A stretch of 41,789 nt of DNA from QHCE01 sp041743105. Its GTDB lineage: Bacteria > Actinomycetota > Actinomycetes > Mycobacteriales > QHCE01. The stretch spans positions 1-41,789 of the forward strand of contig JBGTNI010000083.1 in assembly GCA_041743105.1 (NCBI GenBank), written 5' to 3'. Shown in pieces: positions 15,106 to 22,874 of this stretch (positions within the stretch are counted from its first letter, which is position 1; each line of letters begins with the position of its first letter). The notes under the pieces are model-generated. The model made no database searches. It was not told the origin of the DNA and saw only the letters and a program-made list of their open reading frames with translations. The translations under genes were made by a program, and so were the position numbers.

Positions 15106-16391
15106 GGTATCTCCACGGTGACGCGGGTGGGGCCACCCGTTGGACTGTAGATACTCAGTCTGCCTTCTAGTGCTGCTACTCGTTCGCTCAGCCCGACCAG
15201 GCCGCTGCCTTTCGTCGGATCGGCATTTCCGTGACCGTCGTCGGTTACTTCGATCGCTACTCGGTCGGTCTCGCCGCGCACCGTGACGGTAGCGCTCGTG
15301 GCCTCGCTGTGTTTAGCTACGTTGGTGAGCAGCTCGGTTATCACGAAGTACCCCGCGGTCTCCACTGGTGTGGGTGGTCGCCCTGGCAGCGTGACATTTA
15401 CTGCGATCGGTATCGGCATCCTGGCCGCGAGTGCCGACAACGCCGGGTCGAGGCCACGATCGGTGAGCACGGCCGGATAGATGCCGCGTGCCAGGTCGCG
15501 GAGCTCGGCCAACGCGAGCTTGGCGTCGGCATGAGCTCGCTCCAGCAGCGCCCCAGCAGCTTGTGGATCGCTCTCGAGCTGCTTGCGTCCCCGTCCCAGC
15601 TCCATGGTCAGCGACACCAGTCGAGCTTGCACACCGTCGTGTAGGTCCCGCTCTATCCGACGTAGATCGTCGATCGCGGTGTCCACAGCGTAGTCGCGAC
15701 CGCGTTCGAGCATCCGAGCTCGCTCGCCGGCACTGGGGCTCAGTAGCCGCGTTACCAGCACCCGATGCACCTTCGCCAGCAGCGCGACGGCGAATGGAAT
15801 GGTGAGTAACTGGATGATCCAAATCCCGCCGTTATCTCCCACCGGCCATCCGCTGAATAGCGCGATTGGGTTACCACCCGCATACCACGTAGTGGTGATC
15901 ATTGTCCAAAAATTCTCACCAAGCACCTTGGCATAGCTGATCGTGATGGCCGCTAGCGGCAGGAGTAGCGCTACGTAGAGTAGGGCGCGCCATGCCGTAG
16001 CGTCGGTGAGCTGGTGGCGGATCCAGCTAATGGGTCCTGACTTATTCGGATGTGTCGGTGCCGGTTCGGAAACCGATACGTCGAGCAGCGCCCGCGCGCG
16101 AGCGCGTTCGATGACGGCAAAAAGCCGTGCCCCGGCGAGTATTGCGGGTAGGAAAATAACACCCAGGCCCGCGAGAATAGCCGGGAACCACCATCTTACG
16201 GTTTCAGGTAGGGAGCCACCAAATGCATAAGTTATGCTCTCAGGGCTCAGTGCTGGTGTCGTGGCGAGCCATACGATCGCGAGTGCAACTGTGGCGCTGA
16301 TCGCCAGGTGGAGGCCGTCTTTAGCAAAACGACCGGGACGTAACGCGGCCATGGCGGCGCTACGGATACTGGGTTTATGTGTAGTAGTCAT
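15075..16391 (-). CDS. Membrane sensor histidine kinase (HisKA_3 / DesK-LiaS type)
   Basis: A 438-residue sensor. Four hydrophobic regions (about 27-45, 67-92, 135-155 and 190-208) form the membrane sensor. The dimerisation helix carries RDLHDGVQARL with the phospho-accepting His251, and the HATPase domain has the N-box ELLTNVAKHS and the G-box DDGHG...GSGLVGL. This is the NarX/DesK subclass that pairs with NarL-type regulators, matching the overlapping downstream gene. There is no large extracellular domain, so it probably senses the membrane itself or an intramembrane ligand (inference). Confidence 0.92.
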   Translation of the reverse strand: MTTTHKPSIRSAAMAALRPGRFAKDGLHLAISATVALAIVWLATTPALSPESITYAFGGSLPETVRWWFPAILAGLGVIFLPAILAGARLFAVIERARARALLDVSVSEPAPTHPNKSGPISWIRHQLTDATAWRALLYVALLLPLAAITISYAKVLGENFWTMITTTWYAGGNPIALFSGWPVGDNGGIWIIQLLTIPFAVALLAKVHRVLVTRLLSPSAGERARMLERGRDYAVDTAIDDLRRIERDLHDGVQARLVSLTMELGRGRKQLESDPQAAGALLERAHADAKLALAELRDLARGIYPAVLTDRGLDPALSALAARMPIPIAVNVTLPGRPPTPVETAGYFVITELLTNVAKHSEATSATVTVRGETDRVAIEVTDDGHGNADPTKGSGLVGLSERVAALEGRLSIYSPTGGPTRVTVEIPCRQYHSVSS

Positions 16392-16552
16392 GTCCTAGAC
16401 ATTGTCATCGTAGCGGCTCTATTCCCACTAGGTGTTCTTCAATCTTCAGCTGGGGGATAGCCACCAGGTCGAGATCGGTCGGGTAGCGCTGCGGCATTGT
16501 ATGTCGGCGTGTTGCTGGTCCGTAACAGCCGCTAGTCGAGAATTGGCCATGA

Positions 16553-16696
16553 ACTCAGGGCTCCCACAACGTGATGGCACCCGCGTACCGGGCGGGTGTA
16601 CCGATCTACGCCGGCACCGATGTCGGCAGAGCATTGGCCGAGCTGCTACGTCCCAACTGGCCAATGTTCTACGACCACTCCCGGCATGGGAAAATC
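16553..16696 (+). pseudogene. Possible amidohydrolase fragment
   Basis: A frame without start context reads ...APAYRAGVPIYAGTDVGRALAELLRPNW. The RAGVPIYAGTD segment is the strand carrying the last metal-binding Asp in imidazolonepropionase-like amidohydrolases. Nothing else of a ~400-residue enzyme is present: the frame is stopped at 16550-16552 and its 3' end overlaps the oppositely oriented VapC gene. It is probably a relic; chance similarity cannot be excluded. Confidence 0.3.
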
Positions 16697-17035
16697 TTTG
16701 GGATTACCTGTAATCAATCGAGCATTCGCCCTGACGGCTGCCGCGGCGATGAGGCAGTCAGCCTGCCATAGGGTCGTGCCGTCAGCCGCAAACGTTCGCC
16801 GCCAAGTACCGGCTTGCCACCCATCCGGAGCGGTGATGGGTATTACGTCGAGTCCATCGAATAGCGTCTTGGCCGCTTCGTGCTCGCGACCTCTAAGACC
16901 ACGGGTGATTTCTTCGACGTTAATCGCGGTGGTACACGGTACGTCGCCGTAGTCTCGCAGCTCTTTCACTCGGTCCACCGCCGGTCTGCCGCGCAAGTAG
17001 TCGATGAGCACGGTGGAGTCGAGCACAGTGAGCAT
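16646..17035 (-). CDS. vapC: PIN-domain ribonuclease toxin (VapC)
   Basis: A 129-residue PIN-domain toxin downstream of its RHH antitoxin (3 bp between them). The catalytic acids are Asp6 (VLDSTVLIDYL), Glu41/42 (NVEEITRG), Asp93 (ADCLIAAAA) and Asp114 in the NPKDF motif. It is complete and of normal size, so probably active. It sits between the two-component system and a DNA-binding regulator, in a stretch otherwise composed of relics. Confidence 0.9.
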   Translation of the reverse strand: MLTVLDSTVLIDYLRGRPAVDRVKELRDYGDVPCTTAINVEEITRGLRGREHEAAKTLFDGLDVIPITAPDGWQAGTWRRTFAADGTTLWQADCLIAAAAVRANARLITGNPKDFPMPGVVVEHWPVGT

Positions 17036-17038
17036 GGT

Positions 17039-17278
17039 CTAGCCGCCGCGCCGGGCGTCGCCGTGGCGTTGCTGACGAACCCAGGAGGCAGGGTCTTCGT
17101 CCCATTCATGTCCCACGGCGGGAATCGCTCCGGCAGCCGCCTCAAGTCGGGTCCACCGCATCTCTTCAGCGAGGGCGCGGGCAATGGCGGTACGCACAAA
17201 TTGACTTCTTCGGCGAGCGCCGACGACTTTGTCAACCGTCGCCACCAGCTGATCGTCGACCTCAATGTGCATTCGCAT
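17039..17278 (-). CDS. vapB: VapB antitoxin (ribbon-helix-helix)
   Basis: A 79-residue antitoxin: MRMHIEVDDQLVATVDKVVG forms the RHH strand and first helix, SQFVRTAIARALAEE the second helix. The tail EWDEDPASWVRQQRHGD matches the toxin-binding C-terminus of VapB proteins. It is the first gene of the pair on the minus strand. A TATCTT -10 (17297-17302) puts the transcript start about 12 nt before the ATG. Confidence 0.88.
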   Translation of the reverse strand: MRMHIEVDDQLVATVDKVVGARRRSQFVRTAIARALAEEMRWTRLEAAAGAIPAVGHEWDEDPASWVRQQRHGDARRGG

Positions 17279-17279
17279 G

Positions 17280-17302
17280 TGCTGAACTTAGCACATAAGA
17301 TA
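17280..17302 (-). promoter_or_regulatory. vapBC promoter with palindromic operator
   Basis: On the minus strand TATCTT (17297-17302) is a -10-like box. Immediately downstream, TGCT..AGCA arms (17280-17293) form an imperfect palindrome that would cover the transcription start, a usual site for VapB autoregulation. Confidence 0.45.
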
Positions 17303-17383
17303 CAAAAAATGGCTCCAAGGTCGCGTAGAGTGCAGTGTCAGGAAGTGCCGTACTAGAGGACCCACGGACCGATCTGCGGGTGT

Positions 17384-17426
17384 CGCACTACCCAGCCCGA
17401 ATCGTTCTCAGCGGCCGGGTAGTGCG
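17384..17426. terminator. Strong hairpin, likely terminator of the regulator transcript
   Basis: CGCACTACCC (17384-17393) and GGGTAGTGCG (17417-17426) are perfect 10-bp arms around a 23-nt loop that contains further GC pairing. It lies downstream of the minus-strand double-HTH regulator, facing the divergent vapBC promoter. The 393 bp between vapB and the regulator otherwise hold only the vapB control region and one doubtful short frame. Confidence 0.55.
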
Positions 17427-17441
17427 GTGACGCCGCTGCGG

Positions 17442-17675
17442 CTAGAACTGGCCGTCGTCGTCAACGTAGCGTCGCTCTTGGGCCGGTGCGGAGCGCTGCT
17501 GTAGAGCCGGCTGTTGACTTACGACGTTAATTCCTGAGCGGGCGTTGGTGCGGCAAAAACATGCGGGCCGAGTAGGAGCGGGTCGAAGGCCGTACCGGCA
17601 ACAGTTGCGCTTGTGGCGGCTAAGAAACGTCGGCGGGACCAGGGTTGAGTCGGGGCATACTCCGAATGTACTCAC
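17442..17675 (-). CDS. Doubtful 77-residue protein coupled to the regulator
   Basis: A GTG at 17675 overlaps the regulator's stop by 4 bp (GTGA) and opens 77 codons ending YVDDDGQF, an acidic end often seen in real actinobacterial proteins. The middle is Arg/Cys/Pro-rich and unconvincing, and there is no ribosome site. It could be a small translationally coupled protein or the relic of a longer one. I do not recognise it. Confidence 0.25.
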   Translation of the reverse strand: MSTFGVCPDSTLVPPTFLSRHKRNCCRYGLRPAPTRPACFCRTNARSGINVVSQQPALQQRSAPAQERRYVDDDGQF

Positions 17676-18787
17676 ATAGGGGAGGCCGATGGGGGATGAG
17701 GCGGTTTTCTGCGTTGGGGAGGTGAGGGCATGTTTCTAGCGGTTTGGGTGGCGCCAGGCGATAGCAGTGCTAGGTGGGCATGCTCGGTGTCCATCACCCA
17801 TCTCGTTGAGAGCCCAAGAGCGCGCCCGACGTCCCTATGTCGAGGATCGCGCCTTAACGATGCTGGGAGCCCGCGCCGCGCCTCGGTGATTGCCTTAGCT
17901 CTTCGCGTCAGATAGCGGCGTACACCCTCGACACCTTCTCTTTCCGCATCGTACTTAGCGATATGTTCCCGGACGCGATCCCTAACATATTTCTTATAAA
18001 TTTCGGAATCTTCACCTTCACCCGGCTGCCTTTCGAGCAGTGCGGCACCAAGGCCTGCGAAGACAACTTGCCTCGCATTTCTGACATCACGTCCACGAAG
18101 ACTATCGATCCATTCATTCACGGTTTTCCGGTGTTTCAGGGCCTCTAGCTGCAGCTGTGATCGATTTTCTGGGTCCAAGTTCGGATAAGGCAGAGCTTCG
18201 CTAATATATTTCGGAACGCTGGGACTACTCTTAGCTGCCTTGGCGCTGATTCCGTATTTACTTTTAGCATGCTCTGCGTCAGTGGGATCGATGTCTAAAG
18301 CGTCCGCTATTCTCTCAAATCTTTCTGACGAGGGTATTCTCCCTTTAAGATATCCCCCAATAGTATCAGGCGTCATTCTGGCTTCACTCGCTAGAGAACC
18401 AGCAGCCATTTCTTTGAGGAGCATGAGATGCAGCAGATACCTCCCAAAATCCTCATGTGATTCTGGACCTGTAGATCCAGACCACGGGTATCCGACGCGT
18501 TCTGCAACCTCGTCGTAGGAGACGTTGAGGGCGCGGGCGATTTTTCGTAAATAGTTAAAAGCGTGCTGAGTCGGAACTTCTGGGAAACCATTTTTTAGCA
18601 ACCGCTCGAGACTTCTTTGGTCTAGGGAAGCCTGGCGCGCCAACTCGGCCGGCTCCCAGCCCTGACTCTCGAGCTGCATACGGATCCACGGGGCGAGGGT
18701 CGCTGGTCGGGTCAGCTCGCCATATATGTCGTCCTGCTCCGTTGCAGCCACAGTTCCCACGTCATCCGGCGGGTCCGTCGTTGCCAT
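17672..18787 (-). CDS. DNA-binding regulator with two XRE-like helix-turn-helix domains
   Basis: A 371-residue cytoplasmic protein; I recognise the fold, not the family. The start at 18787 is set by GGGAGG 5-10 bases upstream. The first XRE-like domain (~31-98) includes WEPAELARQASLDQRSLERLL and ALNVSYDEVAERVGY. The second (~105-165) includes AGSLASEARMTPDTIGGYL and RFERIADALDID. The rest is a charged helical region with repeated Arg/Glu and a Pro-rich end. The middle (about 17.93-18.62 kb) is clearly more A/T-rich than neighbouring genes, with codons such as ATA and AAA, suggesting acquisition from a phage or plasmid. It diverges from proS with only 65 bp between the start codons, so it may affect proS. 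Confidence 0.7.
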   Translation of the reverse strand: MATTDPPDDVGTVAATEQDDIYGELTRPATLAPWIRMQLESQGWEPAELARQASLDQRSLERLLKNGFPEVPTQHAFNYLRKIARALNVSYDEVAERVGYPWSGSTGPESHEDFGRYLLHLMLLKEMAAGSLASEARMTPDTIGGYLKGRIPSSERFERIADALDIDPTDAEHAKSKYGISAKAAKSSPSVPKYISEALPYPNLDPENRSQLQLEALKHRKTVNEWIDSLRGRDVRNARQVVFAGLGAALLERQPGEGEDSEIYKKYVRDRVREHIAKYDAEREGVEGVRRYLTRRAKAITEARRGLPASLRRDPRHRDVGRALGLSTRWVMDTEHAHLALLSPGATQTARNMPSPPQRRKPPHPPSASPM

Positions 18788-18838
18788 GACGACCTCCCAG
18801 CTCGTACGGGCGGATGCGCGCCAGCGAGGCGCTGCGCA

Positions 18839-18853
18839 TACCATATGGCCTCA
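18839..18853 (+). promoter_or_regulatory. -10 box for leaderless proS
   Basis: TACCAT (18839-18844) lies 8 bp before the ATG at 18853 and there is no Shine-Dalgarno. This suggests a leaderless transcript, in the 65-bp gap shared with the divergent regulator. Confidence 0.4.
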
Positions 18854-20274
18854 TGTCACCTCGTGCAGCTGTACTGACCCCGCGGGCAGACGATTTCCCC
18901 CGCTGGTACCAGGACGTCGTCGCCAAAGCCGAGCTGGCCGATAACGGTCCGGTGCGGGGCACCATGGTGATCCGCCCAACCGGCTATGCGCTCTGGGAAC
19001 GCATGCAAGCCGAGGTAGACGCCCGGATCAAAGCCACCGGTGCTCAGAACGCGTATTTCCCCCTGTTCATCCCCGAAAGTTATCTGCACCGGGAAGCCGA
19101 GCACGTCGAGGGATTCAGCCCCGAGCTCGCGGTCGTCACCCACGCCGGGGGAAAGCAGCTGGAAGAGCCGGTCGTGGTCCGCCCCACCAGCGAGACGGTG
19201 ATCGGCGAGTTCATGGCCAAGTGGACGCAGAGCTACCGCGACCTGCCGCTACTGCTCAACCAATGGTCCAACGTGGTGCGCTGGGAGCTCCGGCCGCGCA
19301 TCTTCCTGCGGACCAGCGAGTTTCTATGGCAGGAAGGCCACACCGCTCACGCCACCGAAGTCGACGCACGGGCATATGCCCGTACGATTCTCCACGAGGT
19401 ATACGAAGACTTCGTGGCCAACGTGCTGGCCATCCCGGTCGTGGTGGGCTGTAAGACCAAACAAGAGCGGTTCGCCGGCGCCACCAACACCTACACGCTG
19501 GAATCCATGATGGGCGACGGCAAAGCTCTTCAGATGGGGACCAGCCATGAGTTGGGTCAGAACTTCGCCCGAGCCTTCCAGATCGACTACCTCTCGGCCG
19601 CCGGGACGCAGGAGCTCGCGTGGACGACCTCGTGGGGCGTATCGACTCGTATGATCGGTGGCCTGATCATGTGCCACGGCGACGACAACGGGCTGCGGTT
19701 ACCCCCACGGTTGGCGCCGACTCAAGCCATTGTGATGGTTGTCAAAGACGACGAGAGCGCTGAGGTGGTCGCCGCCGCCCGTAAGCTCCACGAGGCGCTA
19801 CAGGGAGCCGGCGTACGCTCAGCGCTGGACGAACGTGTCGACATCCCATTTGGACGACGTGCGATAGACGCCGAGCTCAAGGGTGTGCCCGTGCGGTTGG
19901 AGGTGGGGCCGCGAGACCTTGCCGAAGGCAATGCGGTGCTGGTGCGCCGCATCGTGGGAGACAAGACCCCGATCACGATTGAGGGCGCGGTCGCGGCGGT
20001 GGCGAACGCGCTCGAAGACGGTCAGCGCGCGCTGTATGAACAGGCATTGCAGCGCCGCCAGCAGCACACCGCCGACGTGGACAGTCTCGCCGATGGGGCC
20101 GACGCGGTAGCAACTGGATGGGCGCGCGTCCCCTGGGCTGTGGTGCGTGGTGACGGCGAGCTAGAACTCGCTGCGCAGGGGGTCACCGTGCGCTGTTTGG
20201 TTCGGGAAGACGGAGGTGTCCCCGACAACGAAGACGAGCCCGAGCTGGTCGCCTACCTTGCCCGGGCGTACTAG
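18853..20274 (+). CDS. proS: Prolyl-tRNA synthetase, short archaeal/eukaryote-like type
   Basis: A 473-residue class II aminoacyl-tRNA synthetase charging tRNA-Pro. The lack of the ~180-residue bacterial editing insertion, and motifs such as NAYFPLFIPESYL, PTSETVIGEFMAKW, QWSNVVRWELRPRIFLRTSEFLWQEGHTAHAT and GLIMCHGDDNGLRLPP, identify the archaeal/eukaryote-like ProS. An anticodon-binding domain (AIVMVVKDDESAEVV...) and a C-terminal zinc-type domain remnant follow. ATG 18853 (MSPRAAVLTPR) is preferred to the upstream frame start at 18814, because the latter would run through the promoter. It converges with the RelBE pair. Confidence 0.95.
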   Translation: MSPRAAVLTPRADDFPRWYQDVVAKAELADNGPVRGTMVIRPTGYALWERMQAEVDARIKATGAQNAYFPLFIPESYLHREAEHVEGFSPELAVVTHAGGKQLEEPVVVRPTSETVIGEFMAKWTQSYRDLPLLLNQWSNVVRWELRPRIFLRTSEFLWQEGHTAHATEVDARAYARTILHEVYEDFVANVLAIPVVVGCKTKQERFAGATNTYTLESMMGDGKALQMGTSHELGQNFARAFQIDYLSAAGTQELAWTTSWGVSTRMIGGLIMCHGDDNGLRLPPRLAPTQAIVMVVKDDESAEVVAAARKLHEALQGAGVRSALDERVDIPFGRRAIDAELKGVPVRLEVGPRDLAEGNAVLVRRIVGDKTPITIEGAVAAVANALEDGQRALYEQALQRRQQHTADVDSLADGADAVATGWARVPWAVVRGDGELELAAQGVTVRCLVREDGGVPDNEDEPELVAYLARAY

Positions 20275-20395
20275 ATTTCGACTGCTCTGTCGGATACGAG
20301 CTGTTGGTGGCTCCGAACTAGGGAAACGGGTACCCGGGTGAAGATCTTAGTATGCCCCGCTGGCGGGAGCGCCGTAGCAGAACAGCCGGGCGATT

Positions 20396-20686
20396 TTAGT
20401 AGTAGCTCCGGTAGATATCCGAGCGGTGATCTACCCGGTCCACGTTGATGGTCTTAGTTGTTTCGTCGATGCGGAGTACGACTCGATACTCACCGCGACG
20501 GGAACCGCGCCACCCTTCCAACTCGTCGTGCAGTGTTTTCGACACACGCCAAGGATCGTTCCTAAGCGGTCCGTCGATAAATTCGTAGATCGCCCATGCC
20601 GCTGAAAGCGGTACACCACGCGGTGGTCCTACAGAGAGCGTGCGCAAAGCGCTCGGAGAGATCTTGACATGGTACTTCTCGCTCAC
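20396..20686 (-). CDS. relE: RelE-family mRNA interferase toxin
   Basis: A 96-residue toxin of the RelE/ParE fold. MSEKYHVKISPSALRTL is the usual opening strand and helix. The C-terminal RRGEYRVVLRIDETTKTINVDRVDHRSDIYRSYY contains the RxGxYRVxYxID pattern and the final basic/Tyr residues used for mRNA cleavage on the ribosome. It overlaps the antitoxin stop by 4 bp (ATGA). It is complete, so likely active. Confidence 0.93.
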   Translation of the reverse strand: MSEKYHVKISPSALRTLSVGPPRGVPLSAAWAIYEFIDGPLRNDPWRVSKTLHDELEGWRGSRRGEYRVVLRIDETTKTINVDRVDHRSDIYRSYY

Positions 20687-20976
20687 TGGCCACCGTGCTC
20701 AACTCGTCGGCGCTCTTCGAGCACCTGACGAAGCTCGTCGACACTGTGATGCATGCCCTCAGCGATGTCTCGCTCCGCTTGGCGTATATCTTCCACCGCC
20801 CCAGGCTCGGAAAGAATTTCTCTTGTCATTTGCAGTGACTCGAAGTCATCTACCGCGATGAGCATGACGTGTGGCTTACCGTTGCGGGTGACGATAATAC
20901 GATCGTGCGTTGCCTCCACCTCGTCGGCGAGCGCGGAGAAGCGAGTCTTTACGTCATTGAGCGGCAGAATAGTCAT
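20683..20976 (-). CDS. relB: RelB/Phd-type antitoxin
   Basis: A 97-residue antitoxin beginning MTILPLNDVKTRFSALADEVE, with IIVTRNGKPHVMLIAVDDFESL, the textbook Phd/YefM DNA-binding half. An acidic helix and a toxin-binding tail (EGMHHSVDELRQVLEERR) follow. The start at 20976 is preferred over a frame start at 21012 because a TATAAT promoter lies between them. Confidence 0.92.
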   Translation of the reverse strand: MTILPLNDVKTRFSALADEVEATHDRIIVTRNGKPHVMLIAVDDFESLQMTREILSEPGAVEDIRQAERDIAEGMHHSVDELRQVLEERRRVEHGGQ

Positions 20977-20983
20977 GACTGGA

Positions 20984-20989
20984 ATTATA
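20984..20989 (-). promoter_or_regulatory. Consensus -10 box of relBE (leaderless)
   Basis: On the minus strand a perfect TATAAT ends 7 bp before the relB ATG, which places the transcript start at or next to the ATG. No ribosome site is present. Confidence 0.6.
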
Positions 20990-21087
20990 GTTGACCAGAA
21001 TTTCGGTCGCAATAGGCTGCGGTAGGTTCACGCGGGGTTGGCTCTCCCTCCCGCAGCGGCACTGCGTTAAGCTATCGAAACGCACTG

Positions 21088-21123
21088 CGCGACCTTTCGG
21101 TGCCTCTCACACCGATGGTCGCG
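21088..21123 (+). promoter_or_regulatory. Leader hairpin upstream of rpsP
   Basis: CGCGACC (21088-21094) pairs with GGTCGCG (21117-21123). Inside it CGGTG (21098-21102) pairs with CACCG (21110-21114) around a 7-nt loop. This two-part stem lies 87 bp before the rpsP start and may be a 5' UTR control element of the S16-L19 operon or an attenuator; no known motif was recognised. Confidence 0.4.
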
Positions 21124-21210
21124 AGTCCCTACAAGTGGCACCTGCCGATGCGCCCCACTCACGGTAGGTCACTTACCCGCGCAATTCTTTCCAGGAGTAA
21201 TCGAACTACC

Positions 21211-21798
21211 GTGGCCACCAAGATCAGACTGATGCGGCTCGGCAAGATCCGCACACCTCAGTACCGAATTGTCATCTCCGACTCCCGCAAGAAGCGCGAT
21301 GGCAAGTACATCGAGTCAATTGGCCAGTACCGGCCAAAAGAGGACCCCTCTTTCATCCTGGTGAACTCTGAGCGCGCGCAGTACTGGCTCTCCGTTGGTG
21401 CGCAGCCGACGGAGCCGGTGCTCGCCATCTTGAAGCTCACCGGCGACTGGCAACAATTCAAGGGCCTGCCCGGGGAGAACCGCGTCCAGGTCGCCGAGCC
21501 TAAGCAGTCGCGGGCTTCGCGCGCCGAGTTTGCCGCCGGTCGCGTGCAGGAACTCGCCGTCGTGCAGGAAAAGGCCAAAGCCGAGAAAAAGAAGGCCAAG
21601 AAATCTGACGACGATGCCACCAAGAGCCAGGGCGCGTCGAAGAGTAAAACGGCCAAGGACGGCGCCAAGAAAGACAGCGTTGCCAAAGACAGCGTTGCTC
21701 AGCCAGATGGCACAAAGCTTGATGCTAAGGCTTCGAAGGTTCAGAGCGGCGACGCCGAGCAGGGGTCGTCGGACAAGCCAGTCGATGGCCAGGCCTAG
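21211..21798 (+). CDS. rpsP: 30S ribosomal protein S16 with long C-terminal extension
   Basis: S16 is an early-assembly protein of the small subunit. The GTG start at 21211 gives the conserved ATKIRLMRLGKIRTPQYRIVISDSRKKRDGK, and CAGGAG lies 13 bases upstream. The conserved core ends near residue 85. A ~110-residue Lys/Ala/Asp-rich low-complexity tail follows, making the protein 195 residues against ~80-90 in E. coli; extended tails are known in actinobacterial S16. It is the first gene of the rpsP-KH-rimM-trmD-rplS operon and overlaps the KH gene by 1-3 bases. Confidence 0.97.
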   Translation: MATKIRLMRLGKIRTPQYRIVISDSRKKRDGKYIESIGQYRPKEDPSFILVNSERAQYWLSVGAQPTEPVLAILKLTGDWQQFKGLPGENRVQVAEPKQSRASRAEFAAGRVQELAVVQEKAKAEKKKAKKSDDDATKSQGASKSKTAKDGAKKDSVAKDSVAQPDGTKLDAKASKVQSGDAEQGSSDKPVDGQA

Positions 21799-22121
21799 TG
21801 CCTTCCGAAGCCGCAGCGCCTTCTAGAGCCTCAGTGCTTCCCGAAGCTTTAGAGCACCTCGTCCGGGGGATCGTCGATCACCCGGACGAGGTCAGTATTG
21901 AGCTCGTTTCGCAGGGGCGTAATCGGGTTCTGGAAGTGCAGGTCCATCCCGACGATGTCGGCAAGGTCATCGGGCGCAACGGACGAACCGTCAAGGCGCT
22001 GCGGCAGGTAATGGGCAGCGTGGGCGGGCGAGGCATCCGGGTCGAGATCATCGACGATCTCGACGACGATCCTCCTGGCGGGCTGCCCGGCGATGTCGCG
22101 GCCGCTGAACCTGCCTACTGA
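21798..22121 (+). CDS. khpA: KH-domain RNA-binding protein KhpA
   Basis: A 107-residue single KH-domain protein, an RNA chaperone conserved between rpsP and rimM in Gram-positives. LEHLVRGIVDHPDEVSI and VLEVQVHPDDVGKVIGRNGRTVKALRQVM contain the GxxG loop (GRNG) that grips RNA. GTG 21798 overlaps the S16 stop; GTG 21834 (VLPEALEHL) would give a more usual ~95-residue length and is a real alternative. Confidence 0.93.
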   Translation: MPSEAAAPSRASVLPEALEHLVRGIVDHPDEVSIELVSQGRNRVLEVQVHPDDVGKVIGRNGRTVKALRQVMGSVGGRGIRVEIIDDLDDDPPGGLPGDVAAAEPAY

Positions 22122-22134
22122 GCCGATCACCTCG

Positions 22135-22641
22135 ATGCTGCTGTTGGTAGGTCGGCTCGGTCGGCCACACGGTGTACATGGCCTCGTCACCGCGGAATCG
22201 ACCACCGACGAACCCGAGCTTCGGTTCCGCGTCGGCTCGACCCTGCTGACCGACCCGGTAGGCCGTGGTCCACTGACGATCGCTCACAGCCAACGGTATG
22301 GCGGTCGGTTGCTGTTGGGCTTTTGTGGCATCGACGATCGCGAAGCTGCCGAGCAGCTACGCGGAACCCGAATCTTGGTTGACTCGGCCGATGTCGTCGC
22401 TCCTGTCGGGCCGGAGGAATTCGCCGACCATCAGCTTGTCGGGGTATCCGTTGAGCTGCACGGTGGCGGGCGAATAGGTGAGATCGTTGGTGTTGCGCAC
22501 GGTCCCGGTAACGATCACCTCGTCATCGCGCACGACGGGCGCGAGGTGTTGGTGCCTTTCGTGCGTGCCATCGTGCCTACCGTGGATCTTGCGGCGGGCC
22601 GTGTCGTGATCGACCCCCCATCGGGGCTCCTGGAACTGTAA
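22135..22641 (+). CDS. rimM: Ribosome maturation factor RimM
   Basis: RimM binds S19 and helps mature the 30S head. The N-terminal RimM barrel begins VGRLGRPHGVHGLVTAES and the C-terminal PRC-like barrel contains FADHQLVGVSVELHGGGRIGEI and VLVPFVRAIVPTVDLAAGRV. Start ATG 22135 (168 residues) is preferred because the conserved sequence begins directly there; an earlier ATG at 22093 would overlap khpA by 29 bp. It is separated from trmD by an unusual 167-bp inverted-repeat element. Confidence 0.94.
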   Translation: MLLLVGRLGRPHGVHGLVTAESTTDEPELRFRVGSTLLTDPVGRGPLTIAHSQRYGGRLLLGFCGIDDREAAEQLRGTRILVDSADVVAPVGPEEFADHQLVGVSVELHGGGRIGEIVGVAHGPGNDHLVIAHDGREVLVPFVRAIVPTVDLAAGRVVIDPPSGLLEL

Positions 22642-22665
22642 AGAGGCGCACCAACAGCGGGGAGC

Positions 22666-22832
22666 TTAGAGTGTCCGCCAATAGGTAACTGTTCTACTGC
22701 GGCGCTCCCTGGTACTTCGCCTGGCTGCGTTGTCGTCGTCGCCCATGCATCCGCACATGGTCTCCTTCTCCGCCTTGCCATCCTCGACCAGGAAACACCT
22801 CGCAACGAACGACCTATTGGCGGACACTCTAA
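22666..22832. mobile_element. 167-bp element with perfect 21-bp terminal inverted repeats (MITE-like)
   Basis: 22666-22686 (TTAGAGTGTCCGCCAATAGG+T) is the exact reverse complement of 22812-22832. The 125-bp interior has no recognisable gene. Long perfect terminal inverted repeats with a non-coding core are the structure of miniature inverted-repeat transposable elements. No clear target duplication is visible at the flanks, and no transposase with these ends is in the window. It interrupts the rimM-trmD spacing. Confidence 0.65.
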
Positions 22833-22874
22833 CCGGCGCAAGTTGTGGCCCTGGGGTGCGTCATAGTGGTTGGT

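Noticed and set aside
20351..20370. Possible terminator between proS and relE (CCCGC..GCGGG)
   Set aside because: The loop would be only two bases and the stem is short; not supportable.
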